Shown piece after piece: positions 1-7,980 of a DNA stretch of 51,622 bases. The notes below the pieces were generated by a model that did no database searches, was not told the origin of the DNA, and worked only from the letters and a program-made list of their open reading frames with translations. Origin of the DNA: Psychrobacillus soli. GTDB lineage: Bacteria > Bacillota > Bacilli > Bacillales_A > Planococcaceae. Position 1 is the first letter of the stretch. The number at the start of each line of letters is the position of its first letter. A program made the position numbers and the translations under genes. Location of the stretch: positions 1 to 51,622 of the forward strand of contig NZ_VDGG01000027.1 of NCBI RefSeq assembly GCF_006861775.1. The letters are read 5' to 3'.

Positions 1-126
1 ACATCGTGTGGAGGTTATTCACATGGAGGGAGACAGCTATCGCATGAAAAACAGGCAGCACGTATTTTAAGCAAAAGTGTTCATTTCAAACGAGCAAAAA
101 CTGTATGTTTTCACTTGACGGTTACA
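1..126 (+). mobile_element. Right end of an IS21-family insertion sequence
   Basis: The first 70 bases encode the end of an IstB-type ATPase. They are followed by about 56 bp of non-coding terminal sequence ending in CA at 125-126. From 127 onward the sequence is the inside of an IS66 tnpC gene on the other strand, so the element appears to have inserted there. The TG...CA termini typical of IS21 elements support placing the border at 126, but the other end lies outside the window, so the exact border and target duplication cannot be checked. Confidence 0.6.
2..70 (+). pseudogene. istB: istB C-terminal fragment, IS21 transposition helper ATPase
   Basis: Reading CAT at 2-4 to TAA at 68-70 gives a short tail with the motif HRVEVIHMEGDSYR. 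This matches the C-terminal end of IstB helper proteins, which act with the IstA transposase. The rest of the gene is cut off by the window edge, so it may be intact upstream. A diverged second copy of the same tail lies on the minus strand at 36617-36745, which supports the reading. Confidence 0.65.
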
Positions 127-1549
127 AGATGATGGCACTGGCAGTTGCACCCTTCATTGATTGGGCAAATAGCCATGCTTTTCTACCCATCACGAATGGT
201 TTAATGGAGCGCTCTGCTCTGTTATTATCGAGTTCAAGTCGCCCGTCTTTCATAAAGGCAATGAGCTTTGGCCATTGGTTTAAACTATAATTGATGGCGT
301 CACCTAATTTGCTTTTAGGTGGGACTTGAGGACGTTTGGATTTTAGCCATACTAAATAAGCATCCAACACGGGTTGACTGCGTTTTTGACGTTGTTCTTT
401 CCTTTGTTCTGGGCTACAATTTTCATATTCCTCTTCTATCTGTTTTTCAATTTTAAATAATTGCGTACAGAATTGAAGACCTTCAGCCGCGAGAGTCGTA
501 GATTTGTCTATATTGGTAGGTAACGATTTGAGCGTTTCGTCATATTTTCTTCTAGCATGTGCCCAACAACCAACCAACTCCACGTCCTTCAAATCATGGT
601 ACCCCGCATAGCCATCGACATGAAGGTATCCCGCAAATCCCCTAAGAAATGCTTTCGGGTGCTTACTGTGGCGCGAAGTTTGATAGTCATATAAGACAAT
701 CGGCGCTACATCTCGACTAGATCGGTACAGCCACATATAGGATTTGGAATTTGCCGATTTTCCAGGTTCTGTTAAAATTTGAACTGTTGTTTCGTCTGCG
801 TGCAGACGATCAAGTTGAAGTAGTAACTCGTGCAAGCGATTGTAAAGCGGTGAGAGCCACTTCGTTGCACCATATATTACCCAGTTGGCAACCGTTTGGC
901 GTGATAGAAAGACACCAAGCCGTTCAAATTGTTTTTCAATTCGGTACAATGGCATCCCTTCTACGTATTTTTGATTCATTATATATGCCATTGAAGAAGG
1001 CGAAGCGAGACTTTTTGGAAAAACTGCCGCAGGCATTTTAGCTGTAATAATTGGCGTTTCTATACCTTCCCGTTCACATTGACGGCAACTGAAAATATGT
1101 TGAACATGTTCAATGACTGTCACTTGAGCGGGAACGATTTTTAATTCGCGTCTCTTTTCTGTGCTCATTTCGTGAACGGCTTCGCCGCAACACAAACAGA
1201 CCTGCTCTTTATCAGGTAAACGATAATGGATCGTTTCCGTAGGCAGGTTTTCAAGTTTCGCATCTCGTTGTCCGACATACTTTTTTCGCTGGTAAGTAAT
1301 CGATTCAAGTGTGGGTTCTTCGACCTTTTCATCCACTGATAGTTCAGCTTCATTAAAAAGGAGAAGTTCGATTTGATTTGGATTTGATTTTTCACTGGAA
1401 GCCCCAAATTTCTTTTGTTGGCTAAGTCGGAACTGTTCTTCCAACCATTTAATTTTTGCCTCTAGGACTTCTTTTTGTTTTTCTAAATCCGCATTTTTCG
1501 CTGCGAGTTCTTCAATTGTTTCTTGTAGTTGAGTCGTATTTTTTTCCAT
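122..1549 (-). CDS. tnpC: IS66 transposase TnpC, truncated at the C-terminus
   Basis: This is the catalytic DDE transposase of an IS66 element, 475 residues. It has an N-terminal coiled coil (about residues 5-45). A zinc-finger-like CxxC...CxxC stretch lies at about 118-160, including VCLCCGEA and FSCRQCE. The DDE core shows the LHADETTVQ motif, HVDGYAGY, a CWAHARRKY block and the late [12 protein letters not shown] motif that carries the catalytic Glu. Family members continue for a few dozen residues past the point where this one stops; here the frame runs out of IS66 sequence at about 127 and ends in an IS21-derived TAA. The ATG at 1549 begins just before the coiled coil. Probably inactive. 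Confidence 0.9.
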   Translation of the reverse strand: MEKNTTQLQETIEELAAKNADLEKQKEVLEAKIKWLEEQFRLSQQKKFGASSEKSNPNQIELLLFNEAELSVDEKVEEPTLESITYQRKKYVGQRDAKLENLPTETIHYRLPDKEQVCLCCGEAVHEMSTEKRRELKIVPAQVTVIEHVQHIFSCRQCEREGIETPIITAKMPAAVFPKSLASPSSMAYIMNQKYVEGMPLYRIEKQFERLGVFLSRQTVANWVIYGATKWLSPLYNRLHELLLQLDRLHADETTVQILTEPGKSANSKSYMWLYRSSRDVAPIVLYDYQTSRHSKHPKAFLRGFAGYLHVDGYAGYHDLKDVELVGCWAHARRKYDETLKSLPTNIDKSTTLAAEGLQFCTQLFKIEKQIEEEYENCSPEQRKEQRQKRSQPVLDAYLVWLKSKRPQVPPKSKLGDAINYSLNQWPKLIAFMKDGRLELDNNRAERSIKPFVMGRKAWLFAQSMKGATASAIIL

Positions 1550-1596
1550 GAGAATATAGTACCATAAAGAGAGAAGACATGGGATGTCAATTCTCT

Positions 1597-1953
1597 CTAA
1601 ATTATAAATTTTGCATCAATTTTTGGGTGGGCTTGTTTTTGTTCCATTGGAAGCCCATCGAGTAACCAATTTAATTGCCGTTGGCTAATTTTTAGTGGAC
1701 TTGACGTTTGTGATTCAGGCCAATGGAACAGCCCTTCATCCAAACGGCGATAGTACAGCCAAAATCCATTGTGATCCCAGTGTAAGATTTTTAATTTATC
1801 CCGTTTGCGATTGCAGAACACAAAGAGATTAGATGAAAAGGGATCTAGTTGAAAACTCAATTGAACAATTGCCGCTAATCCATCAACCGACTTTCTCAAA
1901 TCCGTTGGACCGCAAGCCAAGTAAACCTGATCAATTGGGGCTTTACTTAACAT
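1597..1953 (-). CDS. tnpB: IS66 accessory protein TnpB
   Basis: A protein of about 118 residues of the IS66 Orf2 family, needed with TnpA and TnpC for transposition of IS66 elements; its biochemical role is unclear. The diagnostic signature is [13 protein letters not shown] near the start, then [18 protein letters not shown]. The ATG at 1951-1953 (MLSKAPIDQ) was chosen because it gives the normal family length; a longer reading to 2025 would add residues overlapping tnpA. The start overlaps the end of tnpA by 11 nt, suggesting translational coupling. Confidence 0.9.
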   Translation of the reverse strand: MLSKAPIDQVYLACGPTDLRKSVDGLAAIVQLSFQLDPFSSNLFVFCNRKRDKLKILHWDHNGFWLYYRRLDEGLFHWPESQTSSPLKISQRQLNWLLDGLPMEQKQAHPKIDAKFII

Positions 1954-2269
1954 GATGTTGAAGGATTTCAAGCACTTCTTGGAAAAGTGCGCGATTAAAA
2001 TCGTCTTGAATCTCAATAGAAACATTGCCTATTTGGATGCGAAGGGATGAGTTTGAATCGGAGTGTGAGTCAGACTCACTTAGTGCCATCCATTGTGTTG
2101 CAGATTGAACATCGATACTTGATTCTGAATTAAGTCTTTTCATCCATTGATACATACTTTGAAGACCAATTTGGTTGTGTTGACACCAGGCTTTTACATT
2201 GGGTTCATCACTTGCCTTGTAGGCATCGATCCGTTGCTGCCATAGTTGTTTTCGTTCCTCTGGGGACAT
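1943..2269 (-). CDS. tnpA: IS66 protein TnpA (HTH, Orf1 type)
   Basis: A protein of about 108 residues starting MSPEERKQLWQQRI. The N-terminal half resembles the helix-turn-helix part of IS66 TnpA (AWCQHNQIGLQSMYQWMKRL), likely binding the element ends. The C-terminal part has the usual IQIGNVSIEI strand and an FNRALFQEVLEIL helix. The start at 2269 is preferred over 2314 on the basis of family length. Its last codons overlap tnpB. Confidence 0.85.
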   Translation of the reverse strand: MSPEERKQLWQQRIDAYKASDEPNVKAWCQHNQIGLQSMYQWMKRLNSESSIDVQSATQWMALSESDSHSDSNSSLRIQIGNVSIEIQDDFNRALFQEVLEILQHHVK

Positions 2270-2358
2270 GGAAAAATAAAACCTCCTAACATTTGATGTT
2301 ATTGTGATTATCACAAAACATCGGAGATGTTAGAAGGTGTGGGTTATTTGACGCTTAC

Positions 2359-2397
2359 GTAGAAACAGCATGGAAATCGCATTCAAGCCGTATATAA
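2359..2397 (+). pseudogene. Possible C-terminal stub of a gene cut by IS66
   Basis: Directly outside the IS66 end, one frame reads VETAWKSHSSRI and then two stops. It is followed at once by a terminator hairpin. The arrangement suggests the 3' tail of a + strand gene whose body lay where IS66 is now, or beyond it. At twelve codons this is an inference only; the family cannot be named. Confidence 0.25.
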
Positions 2398-2398
2398 T

Positions 2399-2443
2399 AA
2401 TAAGTCGTTCTAGTTCAATTAACTGGAATGGCTTATTTTTTTC
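2399..2443 (+). terminator. Rho-independent terminator
   Basis: Arms at 2399-2415 and 2421-2437 pair over 17 bp (three G-U pairs) around a 5-nt loop and are followed by a T run. It lies 3' of the gene stub at 2359-2397 and isolates the S-layer-like gene from IS66. Confidence 0.7.
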
Positions 2444-2537
2444 TATATCAAATTGGTGGATGTAGAATAATTAAATTAATAATGAAAATAAATTGAAAAT
2501 AATAGTAAGTAGTCCACATTTTTGTAATGTTATTTTG

Positions 2538-2543
2538 TATAAT
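2538..2543 (+). promoter_or_regulatory. Probable -10 box of the S-layer-like gene
   Basis: A TATAAT hexamer lies about 45 nt upstream of the ATG at 2588, in a very AT-rich stretch. No good -35 hexamer is visible at 17 bp spacing (CACATT). A strong ribosome site (AAAGGGGGAG, 2571-2580) follows. Confidence 0.4.
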
Positions 2544-2587
2544 TAAGTATAAGTCAAAGGGTATTGAAAAAAAGGGGGAGAATTTTC

Positions 2588-4843
2588 ATGAACAATAAAA
2601 CAACTAAGATAATCATAGCTTCAGCAATAGCTACATCAGCATTTGTTGCAACAATACCAAATCAAAAAGCAGATGCTTCAACAAATATTGAAAAATTAGT
2701 AAGTGATGCACAAAAAGCAGGAACTGTTTTGAAATGGGCAATTTCAATTGAGGGGTCTGCAGATGGAATAACGCAGCCATGGACTGAATTTAATGCGGCA
2801 AAAACGGCTATTGCAAAAGTCAAAGAAGCTATGAATGGAGTAAGTTATTCGGATAAATTAAAGTTTGAAGCTCAATTAATTGAGCCAAAAACTCAGCTAC
2901 AACGAGCACAAGGGTATCTCGATGCAATTACGGCAAGTACTAAGATAGAAGAAAAGAAGACTGCACTTTCACAAGCTGTTGTTACAAATAATTTAGAACA
3001 GGTTGAAAGTGCATATCATGAAATGACTGCGGAATTCCGTAAGCAAACGATTTTATTGGATCGTGTATATGGTCAATCAACACGGGATAAAATTCGAAAT
3101 GTAGTAAAAGGACCAGCAGAACAATTAATCAATTATGTAAAGAACGATGTCACTGTACATATGTATACGAAGGCTGCTGCTGCAGACATCCGAGCTGGTA
3201 AGTATGAAGAAGCTGCAAAAAAAGTTGCCGAAAGTCAAGTGATCCTTAACTCCAATATCATGGTTTGGGAAAATATTTTGAAAAATAATCTCGACGTTGT
3301 AACTAATTCTCTACCTGTTCAAATTGTTTCTATTTCTAGAGTGGATAACAATACTGTATCAATAAAATTGACTAAAGCAGTTTCTACAATTCATCTTTCA
3401 GAGTTTTCATTTGATAATTCTTTGACAGTTACGAATGCATCCTTAAGTAAAGATGGAACAGTGGTTACGTTAACGACAACTACCCAAAGTCCAGGGATAA
3501 AATATACGGCTAAGTATAAAGGGAATTCTGCTAGTTTTACAGCTCCAGGTAGCGTAGTACCAATTCAAGTAGGAAACCAAACGACTCAACATAGAGAGAC
3601 ATCCGAAGTGCTTACTATGGCAGCAAACTTTACAGAGTCAAATAGCCAGCCTTCTAAATCTACAGTTCGGATCGATATTCCAGCAGGGATCAAGTTAGTT
3701 TCAATAAATGGTATTGAGAATAATATTGTAGGAGCGAAAAGTATCAATGTAACGCCAGATAAAAATGGCACGGTAACAATTGCTTTTACTGCAAAAGATG
3801 TTAACGTTGCTGCAATTGATAATGTCATTACATTTAACAAAATGGAGAGCAATAAAGTAGCAGAAACGAAAACTTCAGCAAAATTAAACTTTTATGCTCC
3901 TGCTAAAGCTGGCTCTTTCTCCAATAAGAAAATATTTTATGTAGACATTTATAATAATTACTTCGTTACTACGGATGGATTGAAATACAATGTAAAAACT
4001 TCTGGTGACGTTTATAAGAATGAAGGAATCGCAGTCTCTTACGATTCATTTAAATCAGCGCTGGACATCGAAGATACAGTAAATGGAACATACCAACCAA
4101 CAGCAACTTCGACGTTTGAAATTACGACAAATTTCTATTTTGTCGATCTTTTACTCGACTCTAAATTTGCATATAAACCTGGAACTGCTGGATACCGTAT
4201 GGTTGGAAGCCGAATTGATCTAATCGGTACAGCGCAACCAAACTATGAAATATTCCTTTTCAAAAACTCGGGCACATACGTTGGAAAAACAAGAGTGAAT
4301 GCAAACGGAGCATGGAGTTATTCAACAAACGTGGACCAAAATGCAATAACAGATTATTCATTTGTTCAACAGGTAGCTGGTAAAGCGACGCCTACAAGCG
4401 TTGGATGGGATGCTAAAACATTGAGAGTGGTAGAAGGAACTTTTGATCTTTTATCTATCAGCAATGGAACATCACTAGACAATGATTTGTCTAACGAAGA
4501 ATTGACATTTACAATAGCTCCATTAAGTAATAAAAGTGGCTTAGTCTTAGCTCAAGATCAAGCAGTTACCGCATCCAATGCGACAATCATCGTTCAGGAT
4601 GCAGATGGCACAAAAGTTAAATTCGCAAACAATCAGGATAACACCAGATTCAACCCAGTCAACAATGGCTTCCAAGTTAAATTCGGCACAATCGATACGA
4701 CGAAAGGAACTGCTGTTATTATGACTAAAGGAAATGATGGATTATTAACAGGCGATTTAAAAGTTATTTCCATTGAAGGTGTTACTAATGCTTATGGATT
4801 GAATCTGAAAGTAAATGCAGGATTTGAGATTAAAGGATACTAA
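2588..4843 (+). CDS. Secreted S-layer-like protein with SbsC-type N-terminal domain
   Basis: A 751-residue exported protein. The signal peptide runs to about residue 30 (hydrophobic IIIASAIATSAFVATI, then QKADA). Residues about 32-240 form a charged helical domain like the wall-polymer-binding N-terminal region of Geobacillus SbsC. The rest is Thr/Ser/Asn-rich beta-sandwich-like sequence, including VQIVSISRVDNNTVSIKLTK, a pattern common in S-layer repeat domains. There are no SLH motifs, so anchoring would be through the helical domain. The ATG at 2588 was chosen for its ideal ribosome site; a TTG 24 nt upstream lacks one. The helical domain is clearly related to that of the protein at 6675-7859. 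It could be the S-layer subunit or a non-lattice surface protein. Confidence 0.7.
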   Translation: MNNKTTKIIIASAIATSAFVATIPNQKADASTNIEKLVSDAQKAGTVLKWAISIEGSADGITQPWTEFNAAKTAIAKVKEAMNGVSYSDKLKFEAQLIEPKTQLQRAQGYLDAITASTKIEEKKTALSQAVVTNNLEQVESAYHEMTAEFRKQTILLDRVYGQSTRDKIRNVVKGPAEQLINYVKNDVTVHMYTKAAAADIRAGKYEEAAKKVAESQVILNSNIMVWENILKNNLDVVTNSLPVQIVSISRVDNNTVSIKLTKAVSTIHLSEFSFDNSLTVTNASLSKDGTVVTLTTTTQSPGIKYTAKYKGNSASFTAPGSVVPIQVGNQTTQHRETSEVLTMAANFTESNSQPSKSTVRIDIPAGIKLVSINGIENNIVGAKSINVTPDKNGTVTIAFTAKDVNVAAIDNVITFNKMESNKVAETKTSAKLNFYAPAKAGSFSNKKIFYVDIYNNYFVTTDGLKYNVKTSGDVYKNEGIAVSYDSFKSALDIEDTVNGTYQPTATSTFEITTNFYFVDLLLDSKFAYKPGTAGYRMVGSRIDLIGTAQPNYEIFLFKNSGTYVGKTRVNANGAWSYSTNVDQNAITDYSFVQQVAGKATPTSVGWDAKTLRVVEGTFDLLSISNGTSLDNDLSNEELTFTIAPLSNKSGLVLAQDQAVTASNATIIVQDADGTKVKFANNQDNTRFNPVNNGFQVKFGTIDTTKGTAVIMTKGNDGLLTGDLKVISIEGVTNAYGLNLKVNAGFEIKGY

Positions 4844-4860
4844 TTTTAGAAAAAGTGATA

Positions 4861-4891
4861 GCCGTTAAAGTGAGACTCTTTAACGGCTTTT
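4861..4891 (+). terminator. Rho-independent terminator after the S-layer-like gene
   Basis: A perfect 10-bp stem (GCCGTTAAAG, 4861-4870, with CTTTAACGGC, 4878-4887), a 7-nt loop and TTTT. It separates the large surface-protein gene from the small secreted protein downstream. Confidence 0.85.
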
Positions 4892-4917
4892 AGTACATAT
4901 TGATGAAGGAGTTAAAA

Positions 4918-5316
4918 ATGTTTACAAAAATATCTAAAATAAGTCTACCAATACTAATAACCTTAGGATTATTGATTACGATTCCAATAAATACGGCAGC
5001 AGCAACTAAAGTAATGTGGGGCAAAACCGAATTAAAGATTGGGCAAATTGGAAAGGTAACGATTCTACAAGACACACCACTTGTGAAAATAGAAAGCAAT
5101 GGTTCTTTAACGATCGTTCGTATGTTAAAAAAAGACGAGGAGTTCCGTGTATATAGTTATAAAGGGCAAAATAGTGGGCTATATGGTGTAGGTGGGGGGA
5201 GTTTCATTCAAAAAAATACCGCTAAAGTAAAATATGAAACACCTTCAAAAGCAAAATTAGCGCTTGTATCTGGAATAAAGGATAATACAGCACTAGAGGT
5301 AGTGGATATACAATAG
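4918..5316 (+). CDS. Small secreted protein of unknown function
   Basis: 132 residues with a clear signal peptide (IPILITLGLLITIPINTAAA region, cleavage near residue 27). The mature part is beta-rich: WGKTELKIGQIGKVTIL, a variable middle, then YRVYSYKG-like and GLYGVGGGSFIQ segments. This suggests an SH3-like or small wall-associated fold, though no family was firmly recognised. The ATG at 4918 follows AAGGAG (4906-4911); an in-frame upstream start at 4900 would overlap that site. It sits between two terminators, so it is probably transcribed alone or by read-through from the S-layer-like gene. Confidence 0.6.
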   Translation: MFTKISKISLPILITLGLLITIPINTAAATKVMWGKTELKIGQIGKVTILQDTPLVKIESNGSLTIVRMLKKDEEFRVYSYKGQNSGLYGVGGGSFIQKNTAKVKYETPSKAKLALVSGIKDNTALEVVDIQ

Positions 5317-5341
5317 ATTATGCCGCTGTTTCCAAAAACAA

Positions 5342-5373
5342 AAGCAGTTAAAGAGAAAACTCTTTAACTGCTT
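5342..5373. terminator. Bidirectional terminator between convergent genes
   Basis: A perfect 14-bp stem (AAGCAGTTAAAGAG with its complement) and an AAAA loop, between the converging genes ending at 5316 and 5383. It can serve both. Confidence 0.8.
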
Positions 5374-5382
5374 ACTATTGTA

Positions 5383-6207
5383 TTACAAAGTTTGAGGAAT
5401 CATTTCAATTTTCCAAGAACTAAAATCTGGATTTTCTTTCATGAACACTTCTTTAGAGAACGATAAGCTAAGTGGGCGCGCTTGTTTGGAAGCAATTTCG
5501 AATTGGCCAATTGGGAATCCAAGTTTACATACCATATCACCAGTTGCATCAAACAATTGAATCGGAAGGTTTTCAATTGTTAATGATTCAGAAAATGCAT
5601 TACGAATGATCACATAAACATTGACTGCTTCTTCTGATTCATGGAAATGGAATCCGACAACCGAGAGTTCGTTTTCTTTAATAGGTTCCAATGAAGCAAC
5701 CAAATTGTGCACATATCCCTGTTGATCTTCTGTAAGACCATTCGACCAATTTTCATCTAAATATAGTTCGAAATCTTTTACTACTTTTTCGTAATATTCG
5801 AATGCCATTTCGAAATCCATTTCGTTTACTATCTCTTCGTAAGGAACTAGTAGATCATCGGTTTCAAATAGGAAGTTCCATGGTCTTGCGGTACATGGCT
5901 CTAACACTCCGAACAATTCCATATCAAATTGTTTTTTTGCTATTTCCTTACCTTCTTTATCTTTCACGATTAGCACTACTTGTTCAAGAAGTAATTTCTT
6001 CGGTAAAGAGTGTCTAATAATAGCCGTAACAATGATTCCAGTATCTACAGTATATAATTTTACTCCATGTACATGCAGTTTGTTGGCTTCTAAATCTTCT
6101 AATTGTTGATGGAAATATTGAAAAATATATTTCTCCTGTGCAGGTATTTCCCAGTCCGTAGAAAAATCTATTTCTGTTTTATATGTTTTAGGTGTATTTG
6201 TCATCAT
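5383..6207 (-). CDS. slaP: Accessory Sec S-layer assembly protein, SlaP-like (two SLAP domains)
   Basis: A 274-residue soluble protein without signal peptide or membrane segment. Two related halves are visible, each with a strand pattern ending in a phenylalanine-rich edge. The first, about 35-115, contains HVHGVKLYTVDTGIIVTAIIR and ARPWNFLF. The second, about 175-270, contains LSVVGFHFHESEEAVNVYVIIR and ARPLSLSF. This duplicated layout is that of SLAP-domain proteins; in Bacillus anthracis SlaP works with SecA2 to secrete S-layer proteins. Its position between two SbsC-like secreted proteins fits that job. No secA2 is in the window. The SlaP assignment rests on my recognition of the duplicated domain and on context. 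Confidence 0.65.
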   Translation of the reverse strand: MMTNTPKTYKTEIDFSTDWEIPAQEKYIFQYFHQQLEDLEANKLHVHGVKLYTVDTGIIVTAIIRHSLPKKLLLEQVVLIVKDKEGKEIAKKQFDMELFGVLEPCTARPWNFLFETDDLLVPYEEIVNEMDFEMAFEYYEKVVKDFELYLDENWSNGLTEDQQGYVHNLVASLEPIKENELSVVGFHFHESEEAVNVYVIIRNAFSESLTIENLPIQLFDATGDMVCKLGFPIGQFEIASKQARPLSLSFSKEVFMKENPDFSSWKIEMIPQTL

Positions 6208-6293
6208 CTAATTCCTTTCGTTTCAAAATACCTTACCGATAGTATAGCACATTTATTTATAACTTATCTTGCTGTGAAGGATATACAAACTGG

Positions 6294-6446
6294 ATGAATT
6301 TAGAAGGGCAACTTCTTTTGGGAATCGTTTATAGAAAAAATCGACTCGATTTTAGAAAACATAGATACATAGTAGTTTTAGACAATATTCATGATGTAGC
6401 AGTAAAAAGTAATATTATTGAATTTTTAGTAGATATGGACGGATAA
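6294..6446 (+). CDS. Possible small protein or gene remnant
   Basis: A 50-codon frame (ATG at 6294, TAA at 6444-6446) reads a protein-like mix including YIVVLDNIHDVAVKSN and ends EFLVDMDG. A weak purine-rich site (GAAGGA) lies about 12 nt upstream. No signal peptide or known motif is seen. It may be a real small gene or the end of a lost one. Confidence 0.25.
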   Translation: MNLEGQLLLGIVYRKNRLDFRKHRYIVVLDNIHDVAVKSNIIEFLVDMDG

Positions 6447-6487
6447 TGTTTTTTGTTTTCTCGTTATAAGACAAAACTCATCTCTTC

Positions 6488-6542
6488 AAATATTACAATA
6501 GTATTACTGGTACCTGGCACCAGTAATACTATTGTAATATTT
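6488..6542. repeat. Long perfect inverted repeat (24-bp arms)
   Basis: Arms at 6488-6511 and 6519-6542 are exact complements (AAATATTACAATAGTATTAC and its continuation CTGG-T). They are separated by the 7-nt spacer ACCTGGC. The T-rich 3' flank (TTTCCTTTTTAG) allows terminator function. The arms are much longer than those of the ordinary terminators here, and no gene ends nearby except the doubtful small frame at 6446, so a palindromic intergenic repeat is an alternative. Confidence 0.7.
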
Positions 6543-6674
6543 CCTTTTTAGTAATGAATACATTTAGTGCAATAAATTTGAAGTTGTATAGTTTCCAGTT
6601 AAATAGTATTATTAAATTGTTGAAATATATTGGAAATTAATCAACAAATTATCCCAATAATGAGGAGGAGAAAA

Positions 6675-7859
6675 ATGAACAAACGTTTATTAAAACAAAC
6701 AGCAGCTGCGGTATTATTAACGTCATCAGTACTAGCGTTTTCACCGGTAGCGCTAGGGGCAACAACAGTTGACCAATCATTTGACAAGGTGAAGGCAGAG
6801 TTGAATAAAGCTACAACTCTTTATGTCTATCCATCACTGGAAGGGGAACTTGTTCCAAGTAGTTCACTTTATGCAACTTTAAACAGTGCTAAGAAAAGCT
6901 ATAACGAAGTGACTAAAGCTATTAAAGCATCTAAACTTTCAGAAAAAGAAAAACAAGCAAAACTGAAGGAACTGGATGCATTGTACACGGAGAAAATTAC
7001 AAAGGGTCTTGTTCCATATATTGATGCGTATAACTATGCAACGAAATATCTTGATCCAATCATGAAAGAAATTAAAGAAGCAGAAGCGAAAAATGATTTA
7101 GCAGCAGTTGAGAAAGCGTATCATAAATTATCTGTTCAACTAAAATCTAGAACTTCTATACTTTATCGTTTTTCTGGTAAGGCATCTCGTGACCTACTAC
7201 TAGAAAAGTATAAATTACCAGCAGATGATAAACGAGAAGAATTAATGGTACCAGTTACGATTTATATGAAAGTAACAGAGGCTGCAAAGTTAACGGCTGA
7301 AGGAAAGACAGAAGCAGCACAAAAAGTATTAGATAGTATTCCCGCTTTAATCGAAAGACTTCCAAATCCAGATAAAAGCTCTTTCCTTAAAGAACTTATA
7401 AAAGAAGTTGAGAAAGTAGTAGCAGAAGTTAAACCAACTACACCACCAGTAGCTGGCGGAGGCGGTGGCGGTGGAAGCAGTGAAAATACACCAACACCTC
7501 AACAAACGTTAAATACGAAAATTACAGGTTTAGCAACTGAAGTTAACAAAATTTCAAGTAACATTGCTACAGCTGAAAGAACTGCTTCTAATACTTTAAC
7601 TGTTACAGTAGTTAATGCAAATGCAACAATTGCAGAATTTTTAGGACAAGGGTTCTATCCAATGTTTACTAATCAACTAGGAGTTACTAAAGTGGATGGT
7701 CATGATGCATTATCGGCAGAGGCAGTAGCTTATATTGCATCTACAATCTCTTCTGATGCAACTACGCTTGCTGATTTGAAAGGTAAAACAATTAACCTAC
7801 CTATCACAGTAAATAATGGTTCAGAACTAGCTGTAACCTTCTCACTTATATTTAAATAA
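6675..7859 (+). CDS. Secreted protein with SbsC-like helical domain and Gly-rich linker
   Basis: 394 residues. The signal peptide (AAAVLLTSSVLAFSPVALGA) is cleaved near residue 29. Residues about 33-255 are a charged alpha-helical domain related to that of the 2588-4843 protein: both have an E-x-AYH block, then an aromatic/SRD or TRD turn, then a VTIYM/VTVHM segment and an AAK...EEAAKK/EAAQK helix. A poly-glycine linker (PVAGGGGGGGSS, about 269-280) joins it to a beta-type C-terminal domain of about 110 residues. The ATG at 6675 follows GAGGAGGAG. It is probably wall-polymer-bound; no enzymatic motif is visible. Confidence 0.65.
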   Translation: MNKRLLKQTAAAVLLTSSVLAFSPVALGATTVDQSFDKVKAELNKATTLYVYPSLEGELVPSSSLYATLNSAKKSYNEVTKAIKASKLSEKEKQAKLKELDALYTEKITKGLVPYIDAYNYATKYLDPIMKEIKEAEAKNDLAAVEKAYHKLSVQLKSRTSILYRFSGKASRDLLLEKYKLPADDKREELMVPVTIYMKVTEAAKLTAEGKTEAAQKVLDSIPALIERLPNPDKSSFLKELIKEVEKVVAEVKPTTPPVAGGGGGGGSSENTPTPQQTLNTKITGLATEVNKISSNIATAERTASNTLTVTVVNANATIAEFLGQGFYPMFTNQLGVTKVDGHDALSAEAVAYIASTISSDATTLADLKGKTINLPITVNNGSELAVTFSLIFK

Positions 7860-7862
7860 GCA

Positions 7863-7899
7863 AAAATCCCTTCACATCGACAACATGTGAAGGGATTTT
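7863..7899 (+). terminator. Rho-independent terminator
   Basis: A 15-bp stem (AAAATCCCTTCACAT with ATGTGAAGGGATTTT) and a 7-nt loop, right after the stop at 7859. Confidence 0.85.
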
Positions 7900-7980
7900 C
7901 TGCATTATCTGACTATATTCTCTACTCTTCTATTATTCTTCGTGCTAAACTAATGATATATATTGGTAAAGGAGAATTTT

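Larger units (their letters stand above)
127..2358 (-). mobile_element. IS66-family element, 3' end lost to an IS21 insertion
   Basis: Three genes in the usual IS66 order (tnpA, tnpB, tnpC) read right to left. The outer end upstream of tnpA is visible: the complement of 2351-2358 reads GTAAGCGT, the typical IS66 terminal start. It continues inward as GTAAGCGTCAAATAACCC. The opposite inverted repeat and the last part of tnpC are missing because the IS21 end joins at about 126/127. The element is therefore probably immobile. Confidence 0.85.

Noticed and set aside
751-1041. A 96-codon + strand frame inside the IS66 transposase gene
   Set aside because: It is antisense to the clearly recognisable tnpC frame, has no ribosome site and no family resemblance.
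2564-2587. Upstream TTG start for the S-layer-like protein
   Set aside because: The ribosome site AAAGGGGGAG lies between this TTG and the ATG at 2588, and the signal peptide is normal from the ATG.
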